Source: Ephydatia muelleri
Lineage: Eukaryota; Porifera; Demospongiae; Spongillida; Spongillidae
Assembly (NCBI GenBank): GCA_013339895.1
Contig: JABACO010000141.1
Coordinates: forward strand, 17,466 to 81,465
Length of the DNA: 64,000 nt
Direction: 5' to 3'
Positions 12,454 through 28,000 of this stretch are shown piece by piece (the first letter of the stretch is position 1; every line of letters begins with the position of its first letter). The translations under genes and the position numbers were made by a program. Below the pieces are notes generated by a model, which did not search any database, was not told the origin of the DNA, and worked only from the letters and a program-made list of their open reading frames with translations.

Positions 12454-14101
12454 TAAAATTTGCAGCTGAGTCATGGAGCAATATCTCTTTAATATCAATT
12501 TTAATTCTGCAACAGTGTGTGATCAATTTGTTGTATTCCTTTTGTTTTTTAATTGCAATACATGTATATGTAATCTATTATGATGATCATAATCCCCCCA
12601 CACTCTCTCCCCCCCCCCCTCCCAAAAATGAACGGCCAAAAGCTTTATTCGACTAAAGGCATAAGCTTCCAAAACAACTTCTCGCTGTGAGGTAGAAATG
12701 GATAGCAGCTATATATGAGTTGACCATTATTTTACAGTGTGCTAAATGGAGAAATTTATTTGACGTTAGGCTATCGTAGCTAGATAACTAATTATAAACT
12801 CATTCTTAGCGCTATAAATTACGCAAAATAAGTGCATTCATTTCGATGCATGGATCATCCCACAAGTATTCAATTTCTCCACCGCGCAATTCTTAGACAA
12901 AGGAGGCCTTTAGCCGCTCTTTGATTAGTCTACATTTAACTGAACGATGACCAGATAGACTCAATGGGAAACTAAGGACATTGTAGTCATTAAATCCAAA
13001 GGAAAGGGATCTGGAAGTATGGTTTCAACTTCATACTGACACGAGATCTTTCTTTCATAAGCAAACGTGAAGCAAGGGGTCTAAAGGAGTATGGGGTAAA
13101 CAAAGAAGGCTACTGGTACAAAACTTGTATTAAGATAATGAAGGAATTCCTACAGGTCTTATTCAAGTTCTGAAGGAGAGTGGAACTACGGGAAGAAATG
13201 ACACTGGCTGAGATGAGAGAGGAAATTTGCCACTCATGTGGACTTCTAAGAGGAAAAGGCCGGTCTATCGTGAACACTTACTGCATCAACATGGTCACAT
13301 GCTGCCCACATTTCACTGCGAGGTGAATCCTACTTCACGCAGGAAAGCTTGAGTTCCGCTATTTTAGAAGGTCACTGTGCTGGTAAAGAACTAGAAAGAG
13401 TCACTAAAACTGATATACAAGTCGCACAGAATTAAGAGTTGGAACTGCCACACCAATAACTTTATTCATGCACGTTTTTCTTTTTCAGTACATTAATTAT
13501 AGCTTTAAAACTCTCTATTAGTTGATTTTACCACGTGTGTACTCTAAGAAACTTTTTATTTTGTTTCTTGATCGTACTGCATTTGGGCATTTTATACAGA
13601 CATACTTTTTTCATGCATTTCGTGTATTTTGAAAGCCCTAGCCTAATAGAAGTACGATGAAACAAAACACTGTCTATATCATTGTTTATCATTACACCCT
13701 GGATCTTAAACATAAACATAATTTTAATTAGCTGTTCATTAGAAAGGTGAGAAACGTGCATTTTGGTTACTAAGCAACTCACCAATAAGATGTGAATACT
13801 CTTAAAACACTTATCACTATTCCTTATTTCAAGGTTTCAACGGTATTAAGTTAACGGTATAAAAGTGAAAGTGTCCTGAACAACGCACTATAACTTTGGG
13901 AGTTTATGCCTTTGCACTCTACGTAATTGTACCATTATATCATAGCGCTACACATGCCCCCCCCCCCCTTCCCCCCGCATCCATCTGCTCATTACATGCT
14001 CATGTGATACAGGCAAGAGTGACCTCATTAAATACTCTACAGCAGTGCCTAATAGGCATAGATATTCATGAAGAGGCGGAGGCTTACACGATTGCGCATG
14101 C
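12454..14101. other. Intergenic region without a supported gene
   Basis: Downstream of ATP7 I see only short frames without domains, a C-rich patch near 12598-12622 and another near 13957-13977. I found no convincing polyadenylation signal close to the stop and no transposon ends in this stretch. Confidence 0.6.
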
Positions 14102-14104
14102 TAA

Positions 14105-15029
<925 letters not shown>

Positions 15030-15177
15030 TAATAGACAGCAAGGCATGGACGGAAGTGCCATGCACGCTGGCGAGCAGGCATAAGTGCGTGCTAGATTGG
15101 TGATCGGGTTCGTTGTTTACTGATAATTTCACACCAACTTTCAAGGGCGTGTCTGACCACACCCCTAAATAGTCACA

Positions 15178-15480
<303 letters not shown>

Positions 15481-16084
15481 TTTATATATAGTCAGACTCA
15501 TCATCGTCATCACGATACGGGTGGAGGAACCACTGATCTAAATCTACGCTGTATATTAACATTGCCGTGATCGATCACGTGATGTGAAATGGCGCACTGA
15601 TTTCACAAACAAACGTCTAGTAGCTGAACCCAGTGTAACCAGTATAACGACAACAGATTAACTGTATATCCAAGAAAAGGTAGGCGTCTAAACTGGGAGT
15701 AGTGTCCCTTAATGTCTGGCTACAGTGTGTTCTGTGATTGCATTTCCTCCGCTTTATTGTGAAGTTGCCCCTTTGTTATAACGTTAGCCAGCTTGCTTCT
15801 GCGAGTTTGTAATATAATCTTCGCACCGGTATACCCTGCTAATACAAAGGTGGCTGGGCGTCTATTGGAGGGCGTGTGCTTAGCCAGCAGTGTAATTTTA
15901 AGAGGCATTCGGAGTGTCGTTACATTGCGCATTTGCTCTTGAAAAACTATAAACCTGCTTTTGGCCAAGTGCGACAGAAAACGGTGTAGTTGGTCACGTA
16001 TCGCGATAGTACAAGTTGCCGTAGTTTGTTGTAACGCTCGTCTACAAAGCTGATTGGGTGTTCTCTGTATCCACAGTGGTCAGA

Positions 16085-19000
16085 ATGCCTGCAATTGGTC
16101 GAGTAAAGGACATGATACGTGCAGTTAGGGCCTGCAAGACGGCCCAGGACGAGAGGGACCTGGTCAACAAGGAGTGTGCGTTCATCCGTACCTCGTTCAA
16201 AGACGAGGACCAAGATGGCCGCAACAACAACGTGGCCAAGCTGCTCTACATCCACATGCTAGGTTATCCTGCCCACTTCGGACAGGTGAGCCACACAGCA
16301 TCAGTTATATGGGTCCAGTGCGAGAAGACAGAGTGCTCCATGGCGTAACAGCCCTGAGATTCCACCACACACCTTTTGCCTTGTAGCAATGGTTCAACAA
16401 TGGGATTGTCGATGCTTGGTGTCATAATCCATAGTGGTTGCTCTGTTGATGGTTTTCATTTAAGCATATGGTGACCTTTCAACCTTCCTAGATGGAGTGT
16501 CTAAAGCTAGTAGCTTCACCAAGGTTTGCAGACAAGAGGCTAGGGTACTTGGGGGCAATGCTGTTGTTGGATGAGAACCAGGACACCCACCTTCTCATCA
16601 CCAACTCACTGAAGAAGTATGTTTTGTTCTCATTGTATTTCTGGAGGTGTTTCCTTTTGTAGGCATGGCGGTTAATGATATTGTTTGTGTGTCCCACCGT
16701 AGTGATATGAATCATCAGGTGCAGTATATTGTTGGTCTGGCTCTGAGCGCTCTTGGAAGGTTGGTGTTCACTGGTGTTCAAGATCAGTGGTGTTCACTAG
16801 CACTGGTGTTCAAGATCAGTGGTGTTCACTAGCACTGGTGTTCAAGATCAGTGGTGTTCACTAGCACTGGTGTTCAAGATCAGTGGTGTTCACTAGCACT
16901 GGTGTTCAAGATCAGTGGTGTTCACTAGCACTGGTGTTTGCTTATGCATGCTGTGTGCAAGTACAGGTTTTTATTTACATGTGTACGTGTAGAGGTATGC
17001 ATGAGTCTGATTGTGTATGGTGTGATGTGTGGGGTGGATTGTGTGTGGGTCTGTGATTGTGTGTGGATTGTGTGTGGGTCTGTGATTGTGTGTGGGTCTG
17101 ATTGTGTGTGGGTCTGTGATTGTGTGTGGGTCTGTGATTGTGTGTGGGTCTGTGATTGTATGTGGGTCTGTGATTGTGTGGGTCTGTGATTGTGTGGGTC
17201 TGTGATTGTGTGGTTCTGTGATTGTGTGTGGATCTGTGATTGTGCTGTGTGGTTTGTGTGTGTGTGTGTGTGTGTGTGTAGTGTGTGTATGTGTATGTGT
17301 GTGCTTGTGTGTGCGAGGATCTTGATTGCTTGCTTCTGTGCATTTCTGATCATTGATGGGATCAGTGGAACAGAGGAAGGTCCTGCATTGTGTAGTTCCT
17401 AACAGTTCCCAATGTAAATCTGTTGAATGTTATCTAAACTGGGATGTTCATAATGTCACACTAAGTGCATGCTATGATAGAAATTGTGTACACAATGTGT
17501 GTGTATGTGCATGTGTGTGTGCATGTATGTGTTTTTGCATATATGTGTCTATTTATGTGTATGTATGTATGTATGTGTTTATGTGTGTATACATGTGGAC
17601 ACAGATGCTTGAATGTAACCAGAAAAGGTGTATTGTGAAGGGAGCTGAGTCACTAGGTGTATTGTGAAGGGAGCTGAGTCACTAGGTGTATTGTGAGTCA
17701 CTAGGTGTATTGTGAAGGGAGCTGAGTCACTAGGTGTATTGTGAAGGGAGCTGAGTCACTAGGTGTATTGTGAAGGGAGCTGAGTCACTAGGTGTATTGT
17801 GAAGGGAGCTGAGTCACTAGGTGTATTGTGAAGGGAGCTGAGTCACTAGGTGTATTCTCGTATGCAGCATTTGCTCAGAAGGGATGAGTCGGGACTGTGC
17901 AGCAGAGGTTGAGAAGTTGCTCAGGTCATCAAATCCTTATGTAGTCAGAAAGGTGAGTATAGGTCTTGCAGGAACGGTTCTATGAGTTAGATGTTGCCTG
18001 TTCATTACCATTTAATATTTCCTTGCTCATTGAGTCCAAAATAATGGTATGCGTGATGAATTGATGGTGACGTAGCTACTATTACACACAGGGATTTACC
18101 GCCAAGTTTGCAACAGGGGGTGGGTTTCGGAATATAGGGGCTGGGCAAAAATAAAAGTCTTCCCTCTGCACTGTTAAATGGCATGCCATGCAGTTTTATT
18201 TTGACATGGCATGTGTAAACCAGGGGGTGGGCTAGTCAAATTAGGGGCAAACCAGGGGGTGGGTAGGGGGTGGGAGTGGTAAATCCCTGACACATGCAAC
18301 AACAGTCCAATAAGAGTTAAACTGTTCCTTTGGATTATTAATGTGCACTATCTGTAAATCCATATCCATTGTTTTAGTGTAGAGAAGTATTCTGTATTGC
18401 TATAGATAAGACTTCCACTTAATAGTTTGTTTATTTTTTAGGCTGCTCTGTGTGCTGTGCGCATTGTAAGAAAAGTCCCAGAACTGATGGAGATGTATGT
18501 TCCAGTGACACGGCAGATACTTAATGAGAAGAATCATGGTAGGCCCCAAGGACTATAAGGGCATGGCTGGAAAGGATCATGGTAGGCCCCAAGGACTATA
18601 AGGGCATGGCTGGAAAGGATCATGGTAGGCCCCAAGGACTATAAGGGCATGGCTGGAAAGAATCATGGTAGGCCCCAAGGACTATAAGGGCATGGCTGGA
18701 AAGAATCATGGTAGGCCCCAAGGACTATAAGGGCATGGCTGGAAAGAATCATGGTAGGCCCCAAGGACTATAAGGAGCATGGCTGGAAAGGATCATGGTA
18801 GGCCCCAAGGACTATAAGGGCATGGCTGGAAAGAATCATGGTAGGCCCCAAGGACTATAAGGGCATGGCTGGAAAGGATCATGGTAGGCCCCAAGGACTA
18901 TAAGGGCATGGCTGGAAAGGATCATGGTAGGCCCCAAGGACTATAAGGGCATGGCTGGAAAGAATCATGGTAGGCCCCAAGGACTATAAGGGCATGGCTG

Positions 19001-22000
19001 GAAAGAATCATGGTAGGCCCCAAGGACTATAAGGGCATGGCTGGAAAGGATCATGGTAGGCCCCAAGGACTATAAGGGCATGGCTGGAAAGGATCATGGT
19101 AGGCCCCAAGGACTATAAGAGCATGGCTGGAAAGGATCATGGTAGGCCCCAAGGACTATAAGGGCATGGCTGGAAAGAATCATGGTAGGCCCCAAGGACT
19201 ATAAGGGCATGGCTGGAAAGAATCATGGTAGGCCCCAAGGACTATAAGGGCATGGTGGAAAGGAATCATGGTAGGCCCAAGGACTATAAGGGCATGGCTG
19301 GAAAGGATCATGGTAGGAAAGGAATCATGGTAGGCCCCAAGGACTATAAGGGCATGGCTGGAAAGGATCGTGGTAGGCCCCAAGGACTATAAGGGCATGG
19401 CTGGAAAGAATCATGGTAGGCCCCAAGGACTATAAGGGCATGGCTGGAAAGAATCATGGTAGGCCCCAAGGACTATAAGGGCATGGCTGGAAAGGATCAT
19501 GGTAGGCCCCAAGGACTATAAGGGCATGGCTGGAAAGGATCATGGTAGGCCCCAAGGACTATAAGGGCATGGCTGGAAAGAATCATGGTAGGCCCCAAGG
19601 ACTATAAGGGCATGGCTGGAAAGGTATTTGAGGTGGAAAGCTATTAGAAATATTTGAAAGGACACATTTGTCTTTTTGATGTTCAGATCTAGGATCATAG
19701 TGTGTTGGGATTAGTGATTGTGATTTGGCACATAAGATATTTGAAAATCGTAGCAGTGTTATGCACAACAGTAGCGTTATTTTTACTACTAGCTTGTACT
19801 AGTATCATGCATACGATGTAGCACATGGTGCGCAGTTAGCATAGTCTATGATACCAGCGAATGGCTCTCTGCCGTCATGTACTTTACTGGGTATTCAATT
19901 GGATTAATGTGTCTGCATCTGTTGGTCCCTTTCTCAATTGCAGTGCCGTGTTGTTTTGTTTGCCATTGATGTTTAAGTTGCACAAAAGACTTCGTAGTAC
20001 CTGTCAAATACATTGCATGCTTGTAGTGCCATAATTGCATATCTAGTTTGCTTCCTCTATGTTATAGGTGTGCTGTTGACTGGTGTGGCCTTGGTGACTG
20101 AACTCTGCAAAGTCAATCCGGATTCATTGCAACACTTCAGGAGGGTATGGCTGTGTGTGCTACATGCAGCTGTGTATAATGAATAACATATGTGTGTGTG
20201 GTGTGTGTGGTGTGTGTACCTGCATTATGAATACTGTGTGTGTGCTACGTGTGCATTTGTAGCATGCTCTACTAGTGACCGAGTGTTGTGTGCATGGAGT
20301 GCACACAACATGTGCCTAATTACATTTATACGGTAGACCAAATGTTGAGGTCTAGAAAAGTAGGTGATTAGTGGTTTAGACAGCATATGTATTTTTACTC
20401 GATATATTCTGAAGTTGTTTACGTTTAGCAAATTGCAAAATGGTAGGGAGTTCTGGAGCCTTGACTTTAATATGCTGTTGTGCAATGTTTGTATATGCCA
20501 TATGTGTAGTTACATAACAGGTTTCATATGTTATGTAATGACTCTACATCATCATTTGCTGCTAACATGCACACATTTGCAACACAGTTTGTTCCAAATC
20601 TTGTAAGGATTGCGAAGAATCTTGTGATGGCAGGATATTCTCCGGAACATGACGTGCACGGAATCAGTGACCCATTTCTACAGGTGAGGAAGAGGCAGTC
20701 TATCGTGAGAACATAGGGTGTTGATGAGCATGGGGCGTGGCATGAGACACTAGATGATGCATTTCTTACCTCTGTAGGTGGGTATCATTCGTCTGATGAG
20801 AGTGCTGGGCAAAGGCGATCGAGAGAGTAGTGAAGGAATGAATGACATTTTGGCTCAGGTAGGGCATCTGGAATTAATGTGCGTAATTTTAGTGCAAAGT
20901 CTGTTGTTAGCCTGTGTTCATTGTCGGAATTGCTTGCATTAAATATAACACTGTCTTGGTGGTTTGCGCAGTGCATTCATTTGTATCTTTGTACAAATAG
21001 ATTGCCACGAACACTGATGCCACAAAGAATGTTGGTCACGCTATTTTGTATGAGACTGTTCTTACCATCATGGATATTGAATCAGAAAGTGGTCTTCGAG
21101 TTCTTGCAGTAAATATACTCGGAAGATTTTTGCAGAACACTGACAGGAACATAAGGTGAGGAAATGATGTGATGTTAGTGGTCATGGACTCGCAGTAGTG
21201 TGTGAGTTCATGGGTCCTTTTGGTGTTGCAAAGAGATGGGCCAATAAATTGATGAAGAGGCATCATTAACGCATATTGATTTCAAATGGCACAAAAGCAT
21301 ATTGCAATGACGTCCTTCTTGAAGAGAAGGGCATTTCTTTCTGTTTACTGTGCGTCTCTAAATACCTGCGTAAAATTAAGTTCTCAAAAAGTTGAAAAGT
21401 AATTTGAGGACCAAAAAAGTCGAGAAAAAGTGGTCTAGGTGATTTACATCATTCTATGAACAGATGAAAAGGTAAGCCGGCCGGTGGGTGGTAGAAAAGT
21501 GTGGAAGTCAGATGCAGGAACAGCGAGTGATTAGGCACAGGTGTATCAACGGCATTTCGCTTACTACAGACGAAAAGTTCAACTTGGTCACTTCTTGTGA
21601 CAGTATCAAGGAGCGTGTGGAAATGGAGTGTGTTCACCCAGCAACAGTATAGGCTATTGTTATGACAGACTGGTAAGTACAACAGTGTAGGCTATTGTTA
21701 TGACAGACTGGTAAGTACAACAGTGAGTGTGGATATCATAAAGAGTAAGCCGGACGGAAAAGGAAGACGAGAACTAAAGACGCACTGGTTTCTTTTTCTA
21801 TAAGACCATTACACTTCGTCACAAGAAGATGGTAGGAAGGACAATGAGCGCAGCTATTATGCTAGTCTTTGGGTTTACTTGTACTTCATTCTTCTCGGGG
21901 GTGCTGCCTCATTTCATGGTAGAAACAGAAGTTCTTGCTGCCCTGCATTCATACCTGTACAGCTGTACTCGTTGCTGTTGCTGATTTGCTGCCGTTATAC

Positions 22001-25000
22001 ATATGAAGAGCGCTTCTCAGGCCATGCCAAAGCCAACCATCCCTCCCACTTTCTGACTACTTTTTCAGTCCTCATAATATATTTTTCAACTTTTTGAGAA
22101 CTTTATTCAGAGATGCACAGTATAGTATATTCTTGCCATTGCAATGTACACAGGCTGGTCTGTATCTTTGTCATTTTGACATGTGATCTTTCTAAGAAGT
22201 GTAGTGGGACAGTCAGAAGCATTCTTTGTAAGCAGCCGTCCATAGCAGAAATGCTACAAATGGAGGCAAAGTTAGGTTTCAACTTTAATTCAATTTAGGG
22301 TATTGACATGGCTCTTAACATTAATCGGACATGAAGCCTTATTTAGCAGAGTTTACTGAACATAGATGATATTATTCCAATATGACATGGACGCTTCCCT
22401 CTCATGACAGGTATGTGGCCCTTAATACCTTACTGAGGACGGTAGGAGCTGACAACAATGCAGTACAGCGCCATCGCAACACAGTGCTGGAATGTCTGAA
22501 GGAGAATGACGTCACCATACGTCGGAGGGCCCTGGAGCTGTCATTTGCTCTTGTTAATGCCAACAGTATTCGATCAATGATGAAGGAGCTTCTGGAGTTC
22601 TTGGATGTCAGCGAGCCCGAGTTCAAACCTTACATTACTTCCAACATTCTCAGTGTAGCACAGAAGTAAGCATATGGTGTCAAGAAATGTGTTGTTTTGC
22701 AATGTTTATGGGCATGTATGTATAACATGATTACTTTTTGCTTCAGGTATTCTCCCAATAAACAGTGGTACATTGACACGGTCATTACAACCCTCGTTAA
22801 GGTACTATTAATTATACCAACAGAGCAATAATAACAACAGCTAGTTTGCTGAAAATGTGTAGGACATTGTAATAATATTGAAATGGCAGGGTTGGTAGTA
22901 CCATTCATCGACACAGTGTAGGGATTTGAGCTGTGTGGTTATCCATCAGCCATGGGGAAGGAATTGTGGTACACAATGTGTGATTACGATTGTGCAGTCA
23001 AATTTAGGATAAGACAAATCGTTTCTGTATATCACATGTTCAGAGTCTCATGCCTCAGAGAGCAGTGTTGTAGAATGGAATGATGATCTGTGCTCTTGTC
23101 ATAGGCTGGCAACTATGTGCGTGAAGATCTTGTGAATGGAATTATTGCAACTATATCTGCAGCTACTGAGCTACATGGCTATTGTGCTCAGAAGCTTTAC
23201 ACAGCACTGCTTCATGACATCAGCCAGGTACATGTTTGTGGGGTATACAGATAAGTATTTAGTGACATTTATAAATGTGTTTTGTTGGGATCATGATGAA
23301 CAGTTTATGATGAGCCTAGCGTGATTGGGGGTAGAGTACGTTTTCGTAATTAATTGCAATCCTTGGAACACATTCGGCAAGATACTTGCCAATTTACCAA
23401 ATTTTAGCAAACCTACTTGATAACATGCAGTGTCCCACAATGAAGACCAGCAGTAGTTATATAATCATTTCAAATATAGAAAGAAATTCTGATTACATAA
23501 ACATTAATGGTTAATGAAATGTCTGTGTGCGTTTGTGTGTTTGTTGCCAACTTGTTTATGTGAGTGTATTATTATTAATTTGAGAATTAAAATAAATAAA
23601 TGTAAATATGCAAAACTACTCAATATCTAACTGTGCAGCACTTGGAATTAGTAGGTTACAGCTTTAGCTAAGTAACTAAAGGGTTATTCATGATCAATAA
23701 TAATTATATCTTGAATATGGGTGGTCACTTATTCTCGAATGATTGGTTTGAATTGATTTATGAACTGGCTGAAATCGTAACAACTAGATATTCAATGATA
23801 AGATAGATATGTACATGTAATATGATTTTTGTTCTGTCTAATTGATTATTAATTTATTTACATTAATTTTTAGTGTTTGATTTTCGTTATAATTAAATGG
23901 TTAGTCTGAACTTGTTTACAACTGCCTTGATTTTACTAATTTGCAAGTGCCAATGCTGTGAGGAGCTATTACTGACAACATCCGTTGTGGGACCTTGCTT
24001 ACATGCTGTATTGCGTTTTTCAAAATTCAGGAAAGGATGAAATGCCTTCTGTGTGCTTATATTAATGTGCTTACTATTACAATCAAAACCATAACCATGA
24101 ATAAACACGTGTACTTAATGATCATTGGAAAATATAAATATTTTGTATAACATATTGTATTGCTGTTCATAGCTAATTGTACATAATTTGTATTCTCTGC
24201 AAACAAATCAGCAACCTTTAGCCCAGACATCATTGTGGACGTTGGGAGAATTTGGAGATCTTCTAGTAAACAAACAAGTGGAAGAAGAAGCACCTATCGA
24301 TGTATGTTCAAAGTTCTTCTGAGGTTTGCTATAAGTGGCTGTGATTAATGACAACCTTTATATATGCGCCGGTGTGGCAATTGAATAAAGGCATTATTGA
24401 AAGATGTGGTCATTGTGCATGCTGGATCGTCACACACATCCCATCAATGTGCATGGTGGCTCATCACACACACCCCATCTCATCATTGTGCATGGTGGCT
24501 CATCACACACACCCCATCCCATCAATGTGCATGGTGGCTCATCACACACACCCCATCCCATCATTGTGCATGGTGGCTCATCACACACACCCCATCCCAT
24601 CATTGTGCATGGTGGCTCATCACACACACCCCATCCCATCATTGTACATGGTGGCTCATCACACACACCCCATCCCATCATTGTGCATGGTGGCTCATCA
24701 CACACACCCCATCCCATCATTGTGCATGGTGGCTCATCACACACACCCCATCCCATCAATGTGCATGGTGGCTCATCACACACACCCCATCTCATCATTG
24801 TGCATGGTGGCTCATCACACACACCCCATCCCATCATTGTGCATGGTGGCTCATCACACACACCCCATCCCATCAATGTGCATGGTGGCTCATCACACAC
24901 ACCCCATCTCATCATTGTGCATGCTGGATGTCATACTCATCACATCTCATCATTTCAAAATATTGTTTTTGTCCTCAATTTTGCTGCAATGATGGGCTTG

Positions 25001-28000
25001 TCAAAGTGTAGCTTCTCAGTTAGTTGGCAAGGTAATCAGAATATATAAATGAGCAGAGTCCTTCTAGCAAACTGAAAGGAGCTCCGACCATCTTGACCAT
25101 GCACTAAGCTAGGTTTAATAGAGACAGAACACAAGGGGCTTACCACTCTATGCATGCAGTCTATCGTGGCATGCAGCACATGAGGAAAGAGAGATTATTA
25201 ACGTTTTTCGCAATAGCTTCAGTAGTTCCAATATATCCACGCAATGTTTATGTGTAGCTTTGCTTCTATGATGTAGTGATAGTATCACAGTGGTATGATT
25301 GTATTGATTGTACCACATGAATAGATGATGCCTCTTATTTGAATAGTGAAGTGCATGTAGACAAGGATATTGGTTGGGAAAGAGTGCATTCTATTAGCAC
25401 ATCAACTTGGAGTGCTGACTGATGAGAAGATACCAGTGCACTTCGGGTTGGACCTTTTGGGCAATATCCTGCCTACAGGTTGCATTATGGCCCACAGGCA
25501 TATTTTTATCCATAACTATTCAATACTGTTTGCAGGTGACTGAAGATGACATTTTGGACGTATTGGAGAAGGTTCTACAGTCACCACAGTCCTTACAAGT
25601 TACAAGGGAATATGCATTTACTGCTGTTATGAAGCTGAGTGCCAGGTAATGAACAACTTTTAGTTTGAGGCTTTTTGTGATGTGGAGGAGTGGTGATTGT
25701 GTGGAGGGAGTGGAGATTGTGTGGAGGGAGTGGTGATTGTGTAAAAGGGATGGTGATTGTGTAAAAGGGATGGTGATTGTGTGGAGGGGAGGTGAGGGTG
25801 TGGAGAGAGTGATGATTATGTGGGGGGATGGCGACTGGAGGGAGTGGTGATTGTGTGGAGGGGTGGTGATTGTGTAGAAGGGGTGGTGAGTGTGTGGAGG
25901 GTGGTGATTGTGTGAAGGTGGTGATTGTGTGCGTGGTGCTTGTTGTGGCGGGTGGTGCTTGTGTGCCGGTGTGCTTGTGTGGCGGGGTGGCTTGTGCCGG
26001 TGGTGCTTGTGGGGCGGTGGTGCTTGTGTGCCGGTGGTGCTTGTGTGCCGGTGCTTGTGTGCCGGTGGTGCTTGTGTGGCGGGGTGGTGCTTGTGTGCCG
26101 GTGGTGCTTGTGTGCGGGGTGGTGCTTGTGTGCCGGTGGTGCTTGGTGGCGGTGGTGCTTGTGTGCCGGTGGTGCTTGTGTGCCGGTGGTGCTTGTGTGC
26201 CGGTGGTGCTTGTGTGGCGGTGGTGCTTGTGTGCCGGTGGTGCTGTGTGCCGGTGGTGTTGTGTGCCGGTGGTGCTTGTGTGCCGTGGTGCTTGTGTGGC
26301 GGGGTGGTGCTTCTGTGCCGGTGGTGCTTGTGTCGCCGGGCTGGTGCTTGTGTCGCTTGTGTGTGGCGCGGTGGTGTTCTGTCGAGGGGCGGTGGGTTTG
26401 GCGGATGGAGCTGCTTGTGTGGCGGGGTGGTGATTGTGTGGAGGGTGCTGTGTGGCGGTGGTGATTGTGTGAGGTGGTGATTGTGTGGGCTGGTGATTGT
26501 GTGATTGTGTGTGGGAGGTGGTGATTGTGTAGAGGGGAGGTGAGGGTGTGGAGGGATGCTGATTGTGGAGGGGTGGTGTTGTGTGGAGGCGTGGTGATTG
26601 TGTGGAGGGGTGGTGATTGTGTGGAGGGGTGGTGGTGTGGGGGGTGGTGATTGTGTGGAGGGGTGGTTGTGGGGTGTGGTGGGGGTGGTGATTGTGTGGA
26701 GGGTGGTTGTGTGGAGGGTGGTGATTGTGTGGAGGGGTGGTGTGTGTGGAGGGGTGGTGATTGTGTGGAGGGTGGTGATTGTGTGGAGGGTGGTGATTGT
26801 GTTGGAATAAAACCACACTGGAGTTTAGATTGTATTGTTAGCATCATCATCATCAGGGTGTGTGATAAGGTTATAAATTTGGTCAGCCAAAATGTCTGCC
26901 CATATTGAGAATTGATCTGACATTAACCACACGTACAGTGTATAATGTACAGGTAGAGAGAGGGAGAGGGGGAGAGGGGGAGAGACATTAGAAATGCTTC
27001 CAATGATGCAAGCTTAACTGATTAGGCTCAGTTGCCGCTAGTGTTCTCACCATGTGCACTAGTGTTCCTTGGCTTGGCTGGTGCCTGTTCATTGTTATAG
27101 ATTCACTAGCGACATGTAGGGTACAGGAGTGTGCCTTCACACTTGGGGATCAAATCAGCAATACAAAGAGAGGGCTCAATTGCTTTCTCATGCATACTGG
27201 AGCACGCTTGATTCTTGACTGAGAAAGGCAAGGTTTGATGACATGTTACAAATTATAGAAGATGGATTGTAATCAATCTGTGATGTTTCTGTCGGCTCTT
27301 TTGTATTGAACCAGCGGCTTCTGTTGAATGATGTGTCATTTTCCTCAAGCATTTCTCTATGGTTGGTGTACTGAGTACTGTGCTGATTTTTTAAAGGTTG
27401 ATTAGTTTTTTGCTGTGTCTTTTATGTTTGGACATTTTTTACTGACCATTTACAAACATGGACGGCCCTGTGATCAAATTGTTTGTTTTGTCTGATGTCA
27501 AACTGTTACTGCGCCCACAGGATCTGGCCACAGCACTGGATATCGAAAGACATCACCATAGGTTTACTCTTTGCAATTGCTGTATTTTTCCTTTTTTGTA
27601 GATCAGGCCTAAGCTAGTAAAGGAGTACAATGTGCGAACAATTTCTGAGGAACTGATATTGACCCTATTCATATACAGTGAACAGATCTAGAAATTAGTC
27701 AGTTTTGGAAATAGATAATTTGGCTGCAGTACCACCAAAAAAGTAGCTTCCATCTGGCCAGGCATTGTGATTGAAGGCCAATCAAACTCCTATCGTCTTA
27801 CATACATGTAGAGATTGTGCTTGTGTCATGCAATACATATACTGCAAAACAGCTACCACTCGCTTGTGATGCAACAGAAAATCCATTGTTGTGTTGTGCA
27901 TGTGATACATGTATAGGGTGTAGGTGGGTGGAGCTGCTAGGTGTAGGTGGGTGGAGCTGCTAGGTGTAGGTGGGTGGAGCTGCTAGGTGCAGCTGCTAGG

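Noticed and set aside
24348..25048. Overlapping 160-215 aa frames
   Set aside because: 39-bp tandem repeat within an AP1G intron; open frames follow from unit length divisible by 3.
25520..26908. His/Thr/Pro-rich minus frames up to 432 aa and Cys/Val-rich plus frames
   Set aside because: Low-complexity repeat in AP1G intron 14; the minus frame also overlaps a real AP1G exon on the opposite strand.
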